Shown here one piece after another: positions 1 through 10,801 of a DNA stretch of 64,000 bases (its first letter is position 1; each line of letters opens with the position of its first letter). The stretch is from NCBI GenBank assembly GCA_023512835.1, contig CM042087.1, forward strand, positions 4,746,021-4,810,020, given 5' to 3'. Source of the DNA: Taxillus chinensis (lineage: Eukaryota > Streptophyta > Magnoliopsida > Santalales > Loranthaceae). The notes beneath the pieces were generated by a model, which was not told where the DNA came from, searched no databases, and worked only from the letters and a program-made list of their open reading frames with translations. A program made the translations under genes and the position numbers.

Positions 1-1910
1 TTAATGAGGGCTTGCACAACTTCATGGAATTCCTTGCATTCCTCAATGTCATGTCCATAAGCTGATCCATGGTAAACACAATGTTTCTCCGAGTCTATGC
101 CTCTCGTGGCTTCAATCACCCCTATGGTTACCAAGAACCCATTCTCATGTAAGATACTAGAATAGCTAGTACTCACTCATCTTGATCTTAGAAACCTTTC
201 TGGGAGGATTTCCAAGTCCAAATAATATATTGGCGATATTGCCCGAGTGTTCAGGCAAAGGGTTGGTGCCCCACATTGGGAGCATTGGTCATCTTGGAGA
301 AGTCCAACCATCCAACATCTCTTAGGTGTTGGACCTTCTTTTTCAAGCAAAACAATTCTCGGTGTCATGCCCACTTGTGCCTCCATGGTATATACAATGG
401 GCACGACTTGTACCGGTCGGGATATGGAGGAGTTCGTTCCTTTAGGGGTATTGGACTAGCGAGTCCTGCTGCTAACAATCGTGTATAAGCTTCGTGGATG
501 TGACAGAATCGGATCAAACTTTTGTTGCCCGCCTTTACAAAAGTCAGATTCTGCGGGCTGCTTCGATTGCTCCGGGAGAGGCCGGGCTAGCCGAGGTTGG
601 CTCGGGAGGCGTGTGCTAAGCTTCCTCCTTGTGGATGATATTGTTGGAACTATGGTGGCGGGGCTGATGTCACATAGGATGCCATGGGCTGCCCGCCATA
701 ATATCCCGGCACGATACACTATCCCGAGTGTGCCCCAGGGAGGAGTGAAGTCGAGCTTAGGTTGCCGACTACTTGTGCTTCTTCTTCTTTGCGATTGGGT
801 GGCGTGGGCCTTCTAGGAGTCTCGGTTTATTCCCACCAAGCCCGCCTTCCCGATGCCACCCTCAATTCTCTCTCCCGAGGCAACTAAGTCGGCGAAGCCG
901 TTTGATACATTCCCAACCGTTTTTCATAATAAACACCCCTTAGTGTATTTGATAAAAGGGTGGTGAGCTCTTGTTCAATTAGGGAGTTGAACGTCCATAG
1001 CTGCTTCTCTCCATCTTCGAGCGTAAGTCTTGAAACTTTCTTTGTTAGCTTTCTCAAAATGACCGCAATGCCAATCATACTAGTGCTAGTTCCGTCACAT
1101 GTTTGTGTGTTGCAGAAAGGCATGGCCAAGTCATTCCAAGTACGAATACGACTGCCCTCTAACCGAATGTACCATCGTAATGGCCCGCAGCTTAAGCTTT
1201 CTTGGAAGCAGTGTATTAGTAGTTTGTAGTGTTGGTGTGTGCGGCCAACTTGCACACAATACATCGTCAAATGGGTCTTTGGGCATTGGGTACCATTGAA
1301 TTTTTCGGAAATCCGACATTTTGAATTTTGGAGGTAAAGACTACCTGTGTACCAAGCATAAATCATAGGCATTAGTTGTCCCATAACTTTCTTCCCTTCA
1401 ACAACCTTTAACCTTGCTTCTATTTGCTTCGACCTTGGTTGTTGGTTGGTTTCCTGGGAGCTGGTAAGTCCCTTGCTCCGTGGGGTTTTCTCGAGATTGG
1501 TGTTCCTACATTTGGGGTGTAGTGGAACTTGGCAGAACTTCCCGGAACCACGCTGGTGCGCAAGGTGCGGGAATCCGCTCGAACTTGTACAAACTCTTGT
1601 GGTGGGTTCTACGTTTGTCCTCGATTAGCCACCCCTCCCACTGGGGTGATTCCCTCAGGTTGTCACTTTGGTCGAGGGTCCATCATGGTTTTTAACTGAA
1701 ACCGAACCTCGTGGAGACTGCTCCCCATCTCTTCGCTGAGCTTGTTCGAGCCCCGAAAGTCGGTCCTCCGTGTGGTCTCCCAAGCCTTGGTCCGATAGCT
1801 TCGGGTGCTTGATTAGGGTTGATCTCAAATTCTAAGAATGTCCAATCTTGTTTGATCTGGAAATGTTGATCCGTTGGCTTTTCTTTCTTGTTTAACTTTG
1901 CTTTTGTCAC
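1..1910 (-). pseudogene. gag of Ty3/gypsy element E1, decayed
   Basis: Minus-strand remnant of a retrotransposon capsid protein. Around 1130-1300 the translation holds FNGTQCPKTHLTMYC and, nearer 1180, HCFQESLSCGPLRWY; both match the gag genes at 41577 and 56499 in this window. At about 36-80 a CVYHGSAYGHDIEEC segment gives the C-X2-H-X5-GH-X4-C zinc-binding pattern that ends gag in this family. The reading frame is broken many times, so no protein is expected. It lies downstream of two DUF7745-like ORFs, and the pol region, if present, would lie beyond the left edge. The N-terminal boundary near 1910 is approximate. Confidence 0.75.
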
Positions 1911-2081
1911 TAATGAAGAATGTATGTAATGAGTGCATGTAATGAATGGCCAATGATGGAATGGAAAAACACTTTATTGATTTGGAACCGAGTACATTAT
2001 CAATAAAAAGAAGACCCAGTACAACAAGGATAGCTTTAATGCATATGCTTACTAGATGAATTGGAACAAGCCTTGATCATC

Positions 2082-3470
2082 TCAAACTAATTTTGGATTC
2101 CGGACCACTCTTCCAATTGGTGGATCCTTTCGCACAACTCTCCAATGATCACTTCTGATCTTGAATTTTTTGTCCCAAGTCTTGAGTTCATTTTCCCTTT
2201 CAAGGAGCAACAGCCTTGGATCTTGGTGGACTTGATGCAATGTATCTGTGCCGCCATGGAGGGAATGATGGATGAACTTCGGGCAAGAAGAACTACTATG
2301 ACTTTCCGGGGTGTTTGCCGGGCAGTCCCCCAAAGCCCTGCTTGGAGCCTCTGTGACCAATGTATGTGAAGTCAAAGGTTTCCATTTCACGTAAAGACAG
2401 AATGATTTGATGACCCCTAAGTTGTCTTCCTACTTCGAGAGGGGCGTACGCGGTAGCTCCCCATGGACCGAGTAATGGGACCCAATTATATGGTCCGGGC
2501 AGTTGTAAATTATGTCGACTTTGGGCATCCATGAAGCATTCCATACAACTTGATCATCGGTTAAGGTTTGCGACTCATTGATCCAATCCTCTTCCTTTCA
2601 GGTAATTCCCATTCTTTTAGAATAAATTCGGTAATGCACTATGTGGAATACCACCACCTCTTCGAGTTGGACGTCCTTGCGGAAGTGACTTTTCAACCAC
2701 GTGCAGAGGAGTGGAAGACATCCTTAAACGACCTCGTCCCGAGATCCATACATGTGATAGTGATCTAACTGTCTCAAAGCGATCGGCAGAGCGAGATCGG
2801 CCCCTCCTAATGTTTGTATCACAAGTTCGCATACAACTCCGTCAATGTAACCCAAGAATTTAGGAAATACAATTAATCCATACATGGCTAGTGTGAATAA
2901 GGAGTAGAGTTCCATGCCCGATGCTTGAGATATTTTGTCTCGGATCATAGGCCATGGGATGACCTCGAGTCCACCCCTGTGGTGCACGATCCGGGCTACC
3001 TCATCTTTATCATTCCCAAGAACCGTGATAGCGTCTGTAGGCAAGAAACTTGTATGGTTGGTAAAGACTTCGAGCCTCCGTTGATTGGTCATCCCAAAGG
3101 GCTTGATACTCCTCCACAATAGGAGTCAAATCCTATTCATTGAAAGTGAAGCACCTCCGCTTTGGATCCTAGAAATGTCGTCGCCTTAACATAAGGCTCG
3201 TCGACTGTGTACTCGCGTAGTGTAACAAGTCCCCTTATTGTTTAATGTAGGCAGCTTGAATATGGAAAGGCCATCATGTCCATATATGGTCAAGTTCCTC
3301 CCGGTGGGCCGTTAGACACGCATCCGGACTTCAGGCCGTATGGTTTGCTCGGCACTTTCTCCGAAAAAATCTCCAAAGTGTTGTTTAATTGTCAAGCCTG
3401 ACGTGCGACCTTTGCCATATGTTCCTTGTCTTTGGAGTTAGCCAGGAAATGATCAAAGCTTGCCATACTT
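2082..3470 (-). pseudogene. DUF7745-like ORF, second tandem copy (E1)
   Basis: Plant-specific retrotransposon ORF of unknown function, placed between PBS and gag. The minus strand starts with MASFDHFLANSKDKEHMAKV near 3465. It continues with LYSLFTLAMYGLIVFPKFLG near 2870-2930 and with WGATAYAPLEVGRQLRG near 2420-2470. I recall both as conserved blocks of the domain catalogued as DUF7745; the assignment is from memory. Stops and frameshifts separate the blocks. A related copy lies just upstream (3807-4960), so the ORF has been duplicated. Role in the element is unknown. Confidence 0.6.
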
Positions 3471-3806
3471 CCTATAATGAATGCTAGGCTTATGCATATG
3501 AGATGGGAAACAAACAAGAGCAGATTTTATTGATGTAAATAGGACAAACCGTATATAAACAAATTATTTAAATATAAATGCAACTATGTGATGCAAGACA
3601 AGCTTTGGGGTTCGTTCAGAGGGGTGACCCTGCTTAATGCCCTTATTTTCTTGATGAGCTAGATGTATTACTAGGCTCTCCTTTCCTCTCCATGGTCGGA
3701 AGAGTACCGACAAGATCTTGTTGTGCGCAAGAGGTGCTCGCTTCTAGTCTCCCCCAAAACACATAAGATGGAACAATGTCGGGGACAAGAAAGGAAACCA
3801 ATCTTC
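3471..3806 (-). other. noncoding spacer between the two DUF7745-like copies
   Basis: No coding signal. Its sequence around 3510-3560 (a TTTTATTGATG stretch) loosely resembles 1965-1990 downstream of the second copy. This suggests that the duplicated unit included some 3' noncoding DNA. Confidence 0.4.
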
Positions 3807-4960
3807 CTAGGATTTTATGTACGATTGAACATCTGATCGGCGATCGATCACTCTTCCTGTGCCATGGTTAATATCACATCTTTCCATTCCGTAGAGAATC
3901 GGGACAATTGTTATTTCCCACCGCCTTGCCACTTGAAGAGGGGCATAGGCAGTCCCCCTCCCATGGTCCAAGGAGTGGGACCCGACAGTCCTTCCCAACT
4001 ATAGGTCATATGTTCTCTTGGCATCCAGGGTGCCATCCAGACAACATTTGCTTGACTCAGGCGATTCAAGAATCTTCTCCATTGATTGAGATTATGGGCA
4101 AGAGCCATAAACTTCTTAGAATGTCTAGTATGACGGTAGGGGGCCATGAGTAAACAGCCCTGAATCACGGGGTGACACAAAGGAGATGGTTTTTGAGCCA
4201 TGAGCACAAGAGAGGAGGCACCCCATGACGGCCTTTTCCCGTGGTCCGGATAAATGATAGAGATCGATGGTTTAGCGAGTATGGCCGAATAGGTCAGCGC
4301 CACCGGTTACTTGGCCACTAGCTCGAAACGGTCCCGTCAATGTAACCGGTCACCCGTGGAAAGACCACCAACCCGTAAATAGCAAGAGTGATGAGTGAAT
4401 GGGTCTTGTCCTCGCTTGCACCTTCTCAGTGGCTTCAATAAACTCCCATGGGATGATTTCTTTGCCATCCACTTTGATCACAGGTCGATGATCTTTTTAT
4501 CCTTGCCCAAGCATTGAAACCCATGAAATGTGCTGACCCCCGTCCGCAAGACTTCGGCTGGGCTGGAAAACAAGTCGCTCTTCAAAGGGGATGTGGAGGA
4601 TTCTTCGATATTCGTCCTAAGTTGGCACCAGGTCGATGTCATTAAAGGTGAAGCACTCCGCCTCAGGTCCTTAGGGATGGCTGTTTCTTGATCATATTCT
4701 CATCAGGGAGTTGTGACAGGAGCAAGAAATCACCAAACCGTTGGGTGCAAGCTATGCGTCTCCACGTTAGGCCATTCACTCCATGTAGCTTGGAGGTCTT
4801 TGGGGAGTTCGATCCGAGTGTCCATGAAGATCTGATCGCACAGAGTATGCCTTTGGTGAGAAGTCTCCCTAAAACTTGCCGGATCTGACCCAGGCGCGCT
4901 CACTTCTTCCATGTCCTCAAGGTCCCTACGCCCTAAAAGGTTCCCAAAACTTGCCATGTT
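3807..4960 (-). pseudogene. DUF7745-like ORF, first tandem copy (E1)
   Basis: The minus-strand translation starts MASFGNLLGRRDLEDMEE near 4955, the same MASF start as the second copy. It contains RGTAYAPLQVARRWE near 3930-3970, equivalent to the AYAPLEVGRQLRG block of the second copy. At the nucleotide level, the stretch near 4310-4390 still reads as the 'fixed on chromosome, foreseen as GYIDG' region, but with frameshifts. The gene is not functional. It lies between the PBS and the second copy, in the direction of transcription of E1. Confidence 0.55.
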
Positions 4961-5447
4961 CCTATATGTATGCATGGATGTCATGATATGCATCAAGCAT
5001 ATGAGTGAGGGTTAGGTAAATTAAAGCAAAATGATAAAAGTACATGAGTTAGCAAACAAGGTGCAAACACGGTCATAACAACGTTAAAGCACACACATGA
5101 AGGTAAAAAACCCCGATGGGCATCTACACATACACCTATCTTATTCGTTGGTTCCCAAACTATCTCCCGAGAGAAGCCCCGTACCCTAGAGGCAATGACT
5201 AGAGGGGGCCCTTTCAAAAGGACCCCACTTGGGTGAGGAGTTCAGCACCTTACGATGAGATAACCCACGGGGCATCCTTATTCAACCTCGCTAATCCTAG
5301 GTAAAAGTAGAAAACTCGGGTATAGTTAGAGGGAGAGAGAAATGCATGTACGCACAAGCAATGCAATTTATAAAAAATGAAGAAGACGAAAAGGAAATAA
5401 ACAAGAAACACTCCAAAAACAAAAGGCCATGGCCGTACTCTCTCAAA
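4961..5447 (-). other. E1 untranslated leader
   Basis: Noncoding DNA between PBS and first ORF. It shares the GAACCAACGAATAAGATAGG segment (minus strand, about 5135-5155) with the leaders of E2 (near 40562) and E3 (near 55535), which places E1, E2 and E3 in one family. Confidence 0.65.
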
Positions 5448-5465
5448 GTCCCGACAGAGTCGCCA
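5448..5465 (-). other. primer-binding site of E1
   Basis: On the minus strand the sequence is TGGCGACTCTGTCGGGAC, nearly the same as the PBS at 40133 and 53794. It sits next to the LTR end, as expected for minus-strand DNA priming by a tRNA. I do not assign the tRNA species. Confidence 0.75.
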
Positions 5466-5466
5466 C

Positions 5467-8089
5467 CGTCATCACCCGGTGTAATCCGGGCTCGTGATGG
5501 CTTGAGATTACTCCTTTGGATGGAGATTTGGTCATTGAGCCATCATTGCCTTAGCTCACACAAATCCAAAAAGAGAGAAAAAGAAGCGCAGTCGCCACCA
5601 AACAAAAATAAAGGTGTGTTGGCCACCTAGGAGGGTCTACGATTTTCGAGAATAAGGTTCGGGAGTCGGGTTACGTTGTAGGGAAAGGAAAAAGGCTCTT
5701 GCACCCCCACAACGCCCAAAATTGGTACCTAGTCTTTTTCTATGGGTGTGCTTATTTTAATTTCCCTTTTCTTCCTTTTATTTCATAAACCGTGATGGTT
5801 TTATCTTAGAAAAAAAATGTTATTCTTTTTGTTTTATCTCAGAAAAATAAAGAAAGCCCGTAGCATGAAGAGCACACATGGAGCTTGGATTCATTGTCAC
5901 TACTGATGTTGGCCGATGATGGAGACAGCTCAAAAGGACCCGATCCCGGATCCACAAGGCACTGGGTTTGTTTTTAAGAGAATTCGAAGTTTTATGTTAA
6001 AACAAAAAGTAGAGTCTAATGTCGTGAAGAGCATACCTGTAGCTGGGATTTACTCCCGTACTCAATGTTGGCCAAGTGGGCGAGGATATGAGCGCCAAAG
6101 GCTCAATCCCACGGCCACCGGGCCTTTGAAAACGTTTTGTTGTATTTTTTGAATAAAAAGGTGAGATTTTGGTGTGGGGATGATATGTATGTAAGATAGA
6201 GAGGAATTAAAACCGGAAATAAAGCTGATGTTCCCGCTAGCTTCACTCTTCTTCGAATCGTCGATGGACGTGGAGACAAAATCCAAAGCAAGGTGGTAGA
6301 GACGTCTTCTTCTAATGTCCCCACCCCCAAAGTCTCTACGTTGTTAGTCTCTGAAAATATTAATCTCCCCTTTGGAAAGGGTGGTGCCTCCCTTTTATAG
6401 AGTTCCAGGAGGGAACACCCGCCCACCTGGAACTTGGTGAGTCAAATAATGTGACTTTTGGAGCCCATTCGGGAGTCCAATCCAAGTTTCAAGACCGACA
6501 CGTGCATTTATGGGTGAAAACGAGTTCCGGGGCGTTAACTAACGCTTTCCGAGAGTCTCGCATTTTAAATGTGATTAGAGTCATTAAATTGCGACTACGA
6601 GAAAAGCCTTATCAACGTGCACTTAAAAGGGGGAGGAAAACGTCATTTGGAGTCTTTCAGTTGAAGCCCGTAGTGGTCGAAGGTCGCGTGGCTACCTCGC
6701 GGGGTCGATGGGTAGGAGATGCCTCAAAGGGCCGAAGGCTGGGGGTTGCTTCGAAGGGTTGAAGGCTGGAGGTTGCTTCGAAGGGTCGAAGGCTGGTTTG
6801 CCTCGCAGGGTCGAAGGCTGGGTTGAAGGTCGCTTCGAAGACTTGAAGGTCGCTGAAGGTTGCCCTGAAGGGTTTGGACACTGTAGCCTGCCTCGAAGGG
6901 TCGAAGGTCATAGGCTGTCTTGCAGGGTCGAAGACTGTAGCTTGCCTCGAAGGGTCGAAGGTCGCCTTGCAGGGTTGAAGGCTTGGAGGATGCCTCGAAG
7001 GTCACAAGGTCGTAGCGGAAGTTGCTTTGAAGGGGTCGAAGCCGCATCGAAGAGTCGTAGCCGCATCGAAGGGTCGAAGGGTCGAAGCCGTGTCGAAGAT
7101 TTGTAGCCGCATTGAAGGGTGGAGGCTGTGCTATGAGGCTGAGCTGGACTACGAGGCGGGCTGCTTCGAGGCAGACTGCGAGGTTCGAGGCAGGGCTGCG
7201 CTACGAGGCTGAGCCGGACTACGAGGCAGGCTGCTTCGGGGCAAGGCTGACCGCGAGGCTGACTACGCTACGAGGCTACGAGTCTGCTGAGCTTCGAGGC
7301 AGGCTGAGCTACGAGGCTTCGACTGTGACTACGAGTCTGTGAGTGCTGCGGGTCTGCGAGCTTCGAGGCTACGTGCTTTGAGTATCAGCTATGAGGCTTC
7401 GAGGCTGGGTGCTTCGAGTCTCAGCTACGAGGCTTCGAGGCTGGGTGCTTCGAGTCTCAACTGTGAGGCTTTGAGGCTAGGTGCTGTGGGTGTGCGAGCT
7501 TCGAGGCTGCTGGTCTGCGAGCTTCGAGGCTACGTGCTTCGAGTCTCGGCTACGAGGCTTCGAGGCTGGGTGCTTAGAGTCTCAGCTACGAGGCTTCGTG
7601 GCTGGGTGCTGCGGGCTTCGAGGCTACATGCTTTGAGTCTCAGCTGCGAGGCTTCTAGGCTGGGTGGGTGCTGCGGGTGCAGGCTGCGTCTGTTGTGCTT
7701 CGAGGCTCGGCTAACTGCGGAGCTTCGAGGCAAGGCTTCGAGGCTGGCTGCGCTACGAGACTGGGCTGCTATGAGGCTGGGCTGCTACGAGGCTACAATC
7801 ATGAATTCGCCTGAACAGCTTCAGGGAGATTTCCGTAATCATATTTTCGGCCAGTTTGACCGAGGGCATTGACCGTCCTTTCGCAAGTTTGACTTTTCAT
7901 GCCGAAAGCTATTTTAGTCATAACTTCTTTATTTTAAATCAGATTCGGGCATGGTCAAGTGCGTTGGTTTTCAAATTTCATCCTCTATCATTTGGTGTTG
8001 ACCATGGGGAATTTTGAGATCCCTCAGAAATGACTCTTATTTTAGATTTCTTTGGGCGTGATCTGGCCCAGTCAAAAAGGGGTCCAACA
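5467..8089 (-). repeat. 5' LTR of E1 (reverse orientation)
   Basis: On the minus strand it begins TGTTGGACCCCTTTTTGAC at 8089 and ends GGGTGATGACG at 5467, where the expected final A of the TG...CA ends is changed. The same ends occur in the LTRs at 50085-53791 and 57053-60147. The right edge falls inside the third ORF of an Athila-like element: the sequence from 8090 on matches 23701 on. The LTR holds a 1.1-kb minisatellite (6661-7797). The partner LTR is outside the window. Confidence 0.8.
6661..7797. repeat. GCTTCGAGG / GGGTCGAAGG minisatellite inside E1 LTR
   Basis: Degenerate short units built on TTCGA: GGGTCGAAGGCTGG-like in the first 450 bases, then CGAGGCTTCGAGGCTGGGTG-like. Both strands stay open over long stretches because the units have lengths divisible by three. 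The resulting ORFs are not genes. Confidence 0.85.
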
Positions 8090-8094
8090 CCCTC

Positions 8095-8814
8095 TCCACT
8101 GCTGATGCCACAGCTGCTTTTCAGCAATTTACGTACGGAGACTCCTTGCAAGCGCGCTTTACGCGTGATTCCGAAGTCTTCACGTCATCCTATTTGCAGC
8201 GTATCCTAGCTGATGAGTACTTATCTTCCGATGACGTTGACTTATTCTGCCGTACGATGCGACCCGTGGTGGAGGCTGAGCCCAACGACTACCTTATGGC
8301 TCAGTACACCTCTATCATGCTATGCGAGATATATGAGCAGCGGTTAGAGGAGCACATTTCCCGCCGGCGGATGAATAGAGTAGTAGAAGGACATTGCTCT
8401 TGGCACTAAGTCCATGAGGTTCTTATATCGGTCCTCCTTGATCGACACTTTGTACTCTTGCAGTTAGACCTGAGTGTGGGCCATGCCGTCCTTTATGACC
8501 CGAGCCAAGCCCATGGGTTTTCCACACGAAAGAAGAAGCTCGTCCATGGTTTCTTGAAAAAAATCAAAAACGCACTCAGAAAAGAAAGGCTGTTGACATC
8601 CAAGTTTCCTCTGGTGCACTTCAATGAAATGGAGCTTCCCCAACAACCTGATCAATTCAGTTATGGGATTTTTGTCTGCTATTATTTGATAACTCTATTG
8701 CAGCATAAGGATACTTGGGCACTCATAGGAGAAACATCGGCTGACTTTGTCGCACGTGTTAGAAGAATGGTGGCCCATGTTATCTTCTACTACAGCATCC
8801 CCACCAACCGGTAA
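8095..8814 (+). pseudogene. Athila third ORF, C-terminal Ulp1/C48-like protease (copy A)
   Basis: C-terminal part of the ORF that follows integrase in the Athila-like elements. The segment YLSSDDVDLFCRTM resembles the substrate-binding start of Ulp1 (SUMO protease) domains. RHFVLLQLDLSVGHAVLYDPS fits the block holding the catalytic His and Asp. QFSYGIFVCYYL fits the catalytic block, but here Tyr stands where Ulp1 has Cys; copy B has NCG at that place. One stop interrupts the frame at 8407-8409, where copy B reads CAG. E1 has cut off the N-terminal part. The 3' noncoding region, PPT and LTR follow directly, which shows the ORF belongs to the retroelement. Confidence 0.7.
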
Positions 8815-8865
8815 CGGTCTTCTTCCTTTTTCCTTTTCCCATGCTCTGAGGGCATCGCATCGTTT

Positions 8866-8883
8866 AAGTGTGGGGGGGGGGGA
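8866..8883 (+). other. internal polypurine tract
   Basis: AAGTG followed by T and a run of about 12 G. It resembles the terminal PPT region at 10166-10180 (TTCAAGTGCGGGGGAA) but lies 1.3 kb before the LTR. Confidence 0.45.
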
Positions 8884-9528
8884 TTTCCCTTGAACCGGTT
8901 TCTTGTTTGTTTGCATGCATGCTTTTTTTTCCTTTTTTTTTCTTTTATGTTTTTGCTGTGAATGTATGTTTTGCCTGTGAGGTGCATGGCTACTAAGGTA
9001 TGCAAATTCTGGTTGACTATATTGACCACCTTAGTATCTTGTTGTGATAAAGATGTTTCAATAGTTAAGGTGTGTTATAAGTTAGTTAAGCATGTCTTTA
9101 CTTTTTGTATGATATCACCATGATGTTGGAGCTGACATTTGAATAGTAAGCTGAGCATGTTATGTTAGGATGAACTTTGTAAACCATGAAGTTGAGTGCA
9201 GAATAGGCATATACTTTTTGAGAGCACCATTATCTTGCCTTTGAGTGTATTTTATGGGTTATTAGGTTACCAATTTGCTCTTAATGTTTATTACTAGCTA
9301 TTTAATGGTTGGAGTTACTTAGGCATAAGACAGTACCTGTTCGTGGCTCAGTGTTTCGTGTATGGTGTTAATGATTCAAGTATTTCAGCTTAACTCAAAA
9401 AAAACAAAAAAATTTGCTGTTTATGTGCAACAAAGGGTTGTGTGAGGAAAATAGCAGAGTGAATAATCCATCAAGGGAGAGCATAAAATGCAACCTTGTA
9501 AGGTTATTATTTAAAAGAAGTGTTTGTC

Positions 9529-9582
9529 AAAACAAAAAACAAAAACAAAAACAAAAACAAAAACAAAAACAAAAATAAAAGT
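9529..9582 (+). repeat. (CAAAAA)n microsatellite
   Basis: Perfect to near-perfect hexamer repeats of AAAAAC, about eight units. Confidence 0.9.
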
Positions 9583-10147
9583 TTTACATAATAAAAGCCA
9601 TAATAGCTGAGTTGTGAGCTCAATTCTTTGGCTCAAGATGTGTTTTATCAGTCATTAGAGTAGAGTCTGAGTTCATTGAGCAATGCAAAGTGTGTGAGTT
9701 GCAAAAAGTAGACTAGAGGGTGTGTTTTCCTTGATGAGCACAATGGGGACTTCTCATGTTTACGTGGCAAAAACTTAATCAATAGCTAGTAGTGAGTGTA
9801 AGAGTAGATCCTTAGCTGTTAGGCATTGATAGTAAGGCATGAGAGGAGAGAAAAGAAAGTTATATTTGAGTGAGGCTGCTCTAACCTTGGTAAGGACTCT
9901 CAGGGGGAGCTAAGTTTCATTTTATCCTTGTATGTTTGCTTCTATCTGAACTGTTAGTAATGATATTACATGGTTTTTGGACTTGATAGTAAGGGCATGT
10001 TTAGATTAATTTGTGATTCATTTTAGCTATTGGAATGTCTACTTCATCATGATAGAGTTGTATATCTTGGGAAACCATGCCTCTCTTGTTTGTTAGTTTA
10101 TTCTTTCTTTTCAGTTTGACTGTGTGTTTGTTTTTGTTTTTTTGCTT

Positions 10148-10180
10148 GAGGACAAGCAAAGGTTCAAGTGCGGGGGAATT
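10148..10180 (+). other. polypurine tract of Athila copy A
   Basis: GAGGACAAGCAAAGGTTCAA followed by GTGCGGGGGAATT directly before the LTR. This is the usual Athila-type sequence that primes plus-strand DNA, so the LTR that follows is a 3' LTR for the sequence on its left. Confidence 0.85.
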
Positions 10181-10712
10181 TGATAACGTGCATTTATGCC
10201 GTTCTCCTAGGCCTTATTTAGGGTGTTTTAGAGTATGTTTTGTACCTATTTGCATGATATTTTACACATATTTGCTCTAACTCCTAGGAAGACCCTGTTT
10301 GGTGTATAGTGGTACTTTTTGAGTGTTTTTGGCAGGTTTTGGAACAACTTTTCCCCACACACCTTCGATAGATCACTCCATACACTCAAGAGGAAGCTAT
10401 AGGAAGAAGATGGAAACAAAATGAAGGCAAAATCAAGGTGCACGTGAAAAGGCTTTCTCATGTGCATTCTCACGTGCAAGAATTTTATTGCTTAGATGCC
10501 TTCTACAACTCAAGAGGACGCTTTGGAGCAAATTTGAGTCGAATTGGAGCTGCACGTGAAAAGGGTCTTCTCACGTGCATTCTCGCGTGCAGGCATTTTT
10601 GAGCTCCAAATGATGTGTTTTATTGTTTTAATCATTTTCCTCTAAAGAACTGGGGTCAAATTTGGTGTAGTTTGAGTGTTATTGAGCCTAGAACGTTGAA
10701 TAGTGTCATTAA

Positions 10713-10732
10713 CCAAAACGACGTCGTTTTGG
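10713..10732. promoter_or_regulatory. 20-bp perfect palindrome with ACGT core
   Basis: CCAAAACGACGTCGTTTTGG is self-complementary and holds GACGTC, a C-box-like bZIP site. It ends 61 bp before TATAAATA. Similar sites occur in other LTRs of this window (see findings). Function is inferred only. Confidence 0.7.
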
Positions 10733-10793
10733 CTGCGACCACATTTATAATTAGGGCACACCTTTTGTAACCCTAATTTGGCCAACTAAATCC

Positions 10794-10801
10794 TATAAAT
10801 A
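10794..10801 (+). promoter_or_regulatory. TATA box of Athila LTR
   Basis: TATAAATA followed by GGGG, a typical plant core promoter in mid-LTR. Confidence 0.75.

Larger units (their letters stand above)
8815..10147 (+). other. Athila 3' noncoding region
   Basis: AT-rich DNA without a credible ORF, between the end of the third ORF and the PPT. It contains a long G tract (8866-8883) and a CAAAAA repeat (9529-9582). No promoter or RNA gene is visible. Confidence 0.7.

Noticed and set aside
7112..7872. Long ORFs in the TTCGAGG minisatellite, also at 59156-59751
   Set aside because: Repeat units of length divisible by three keep several frames open on both strands; composition is purely repeat-driven.
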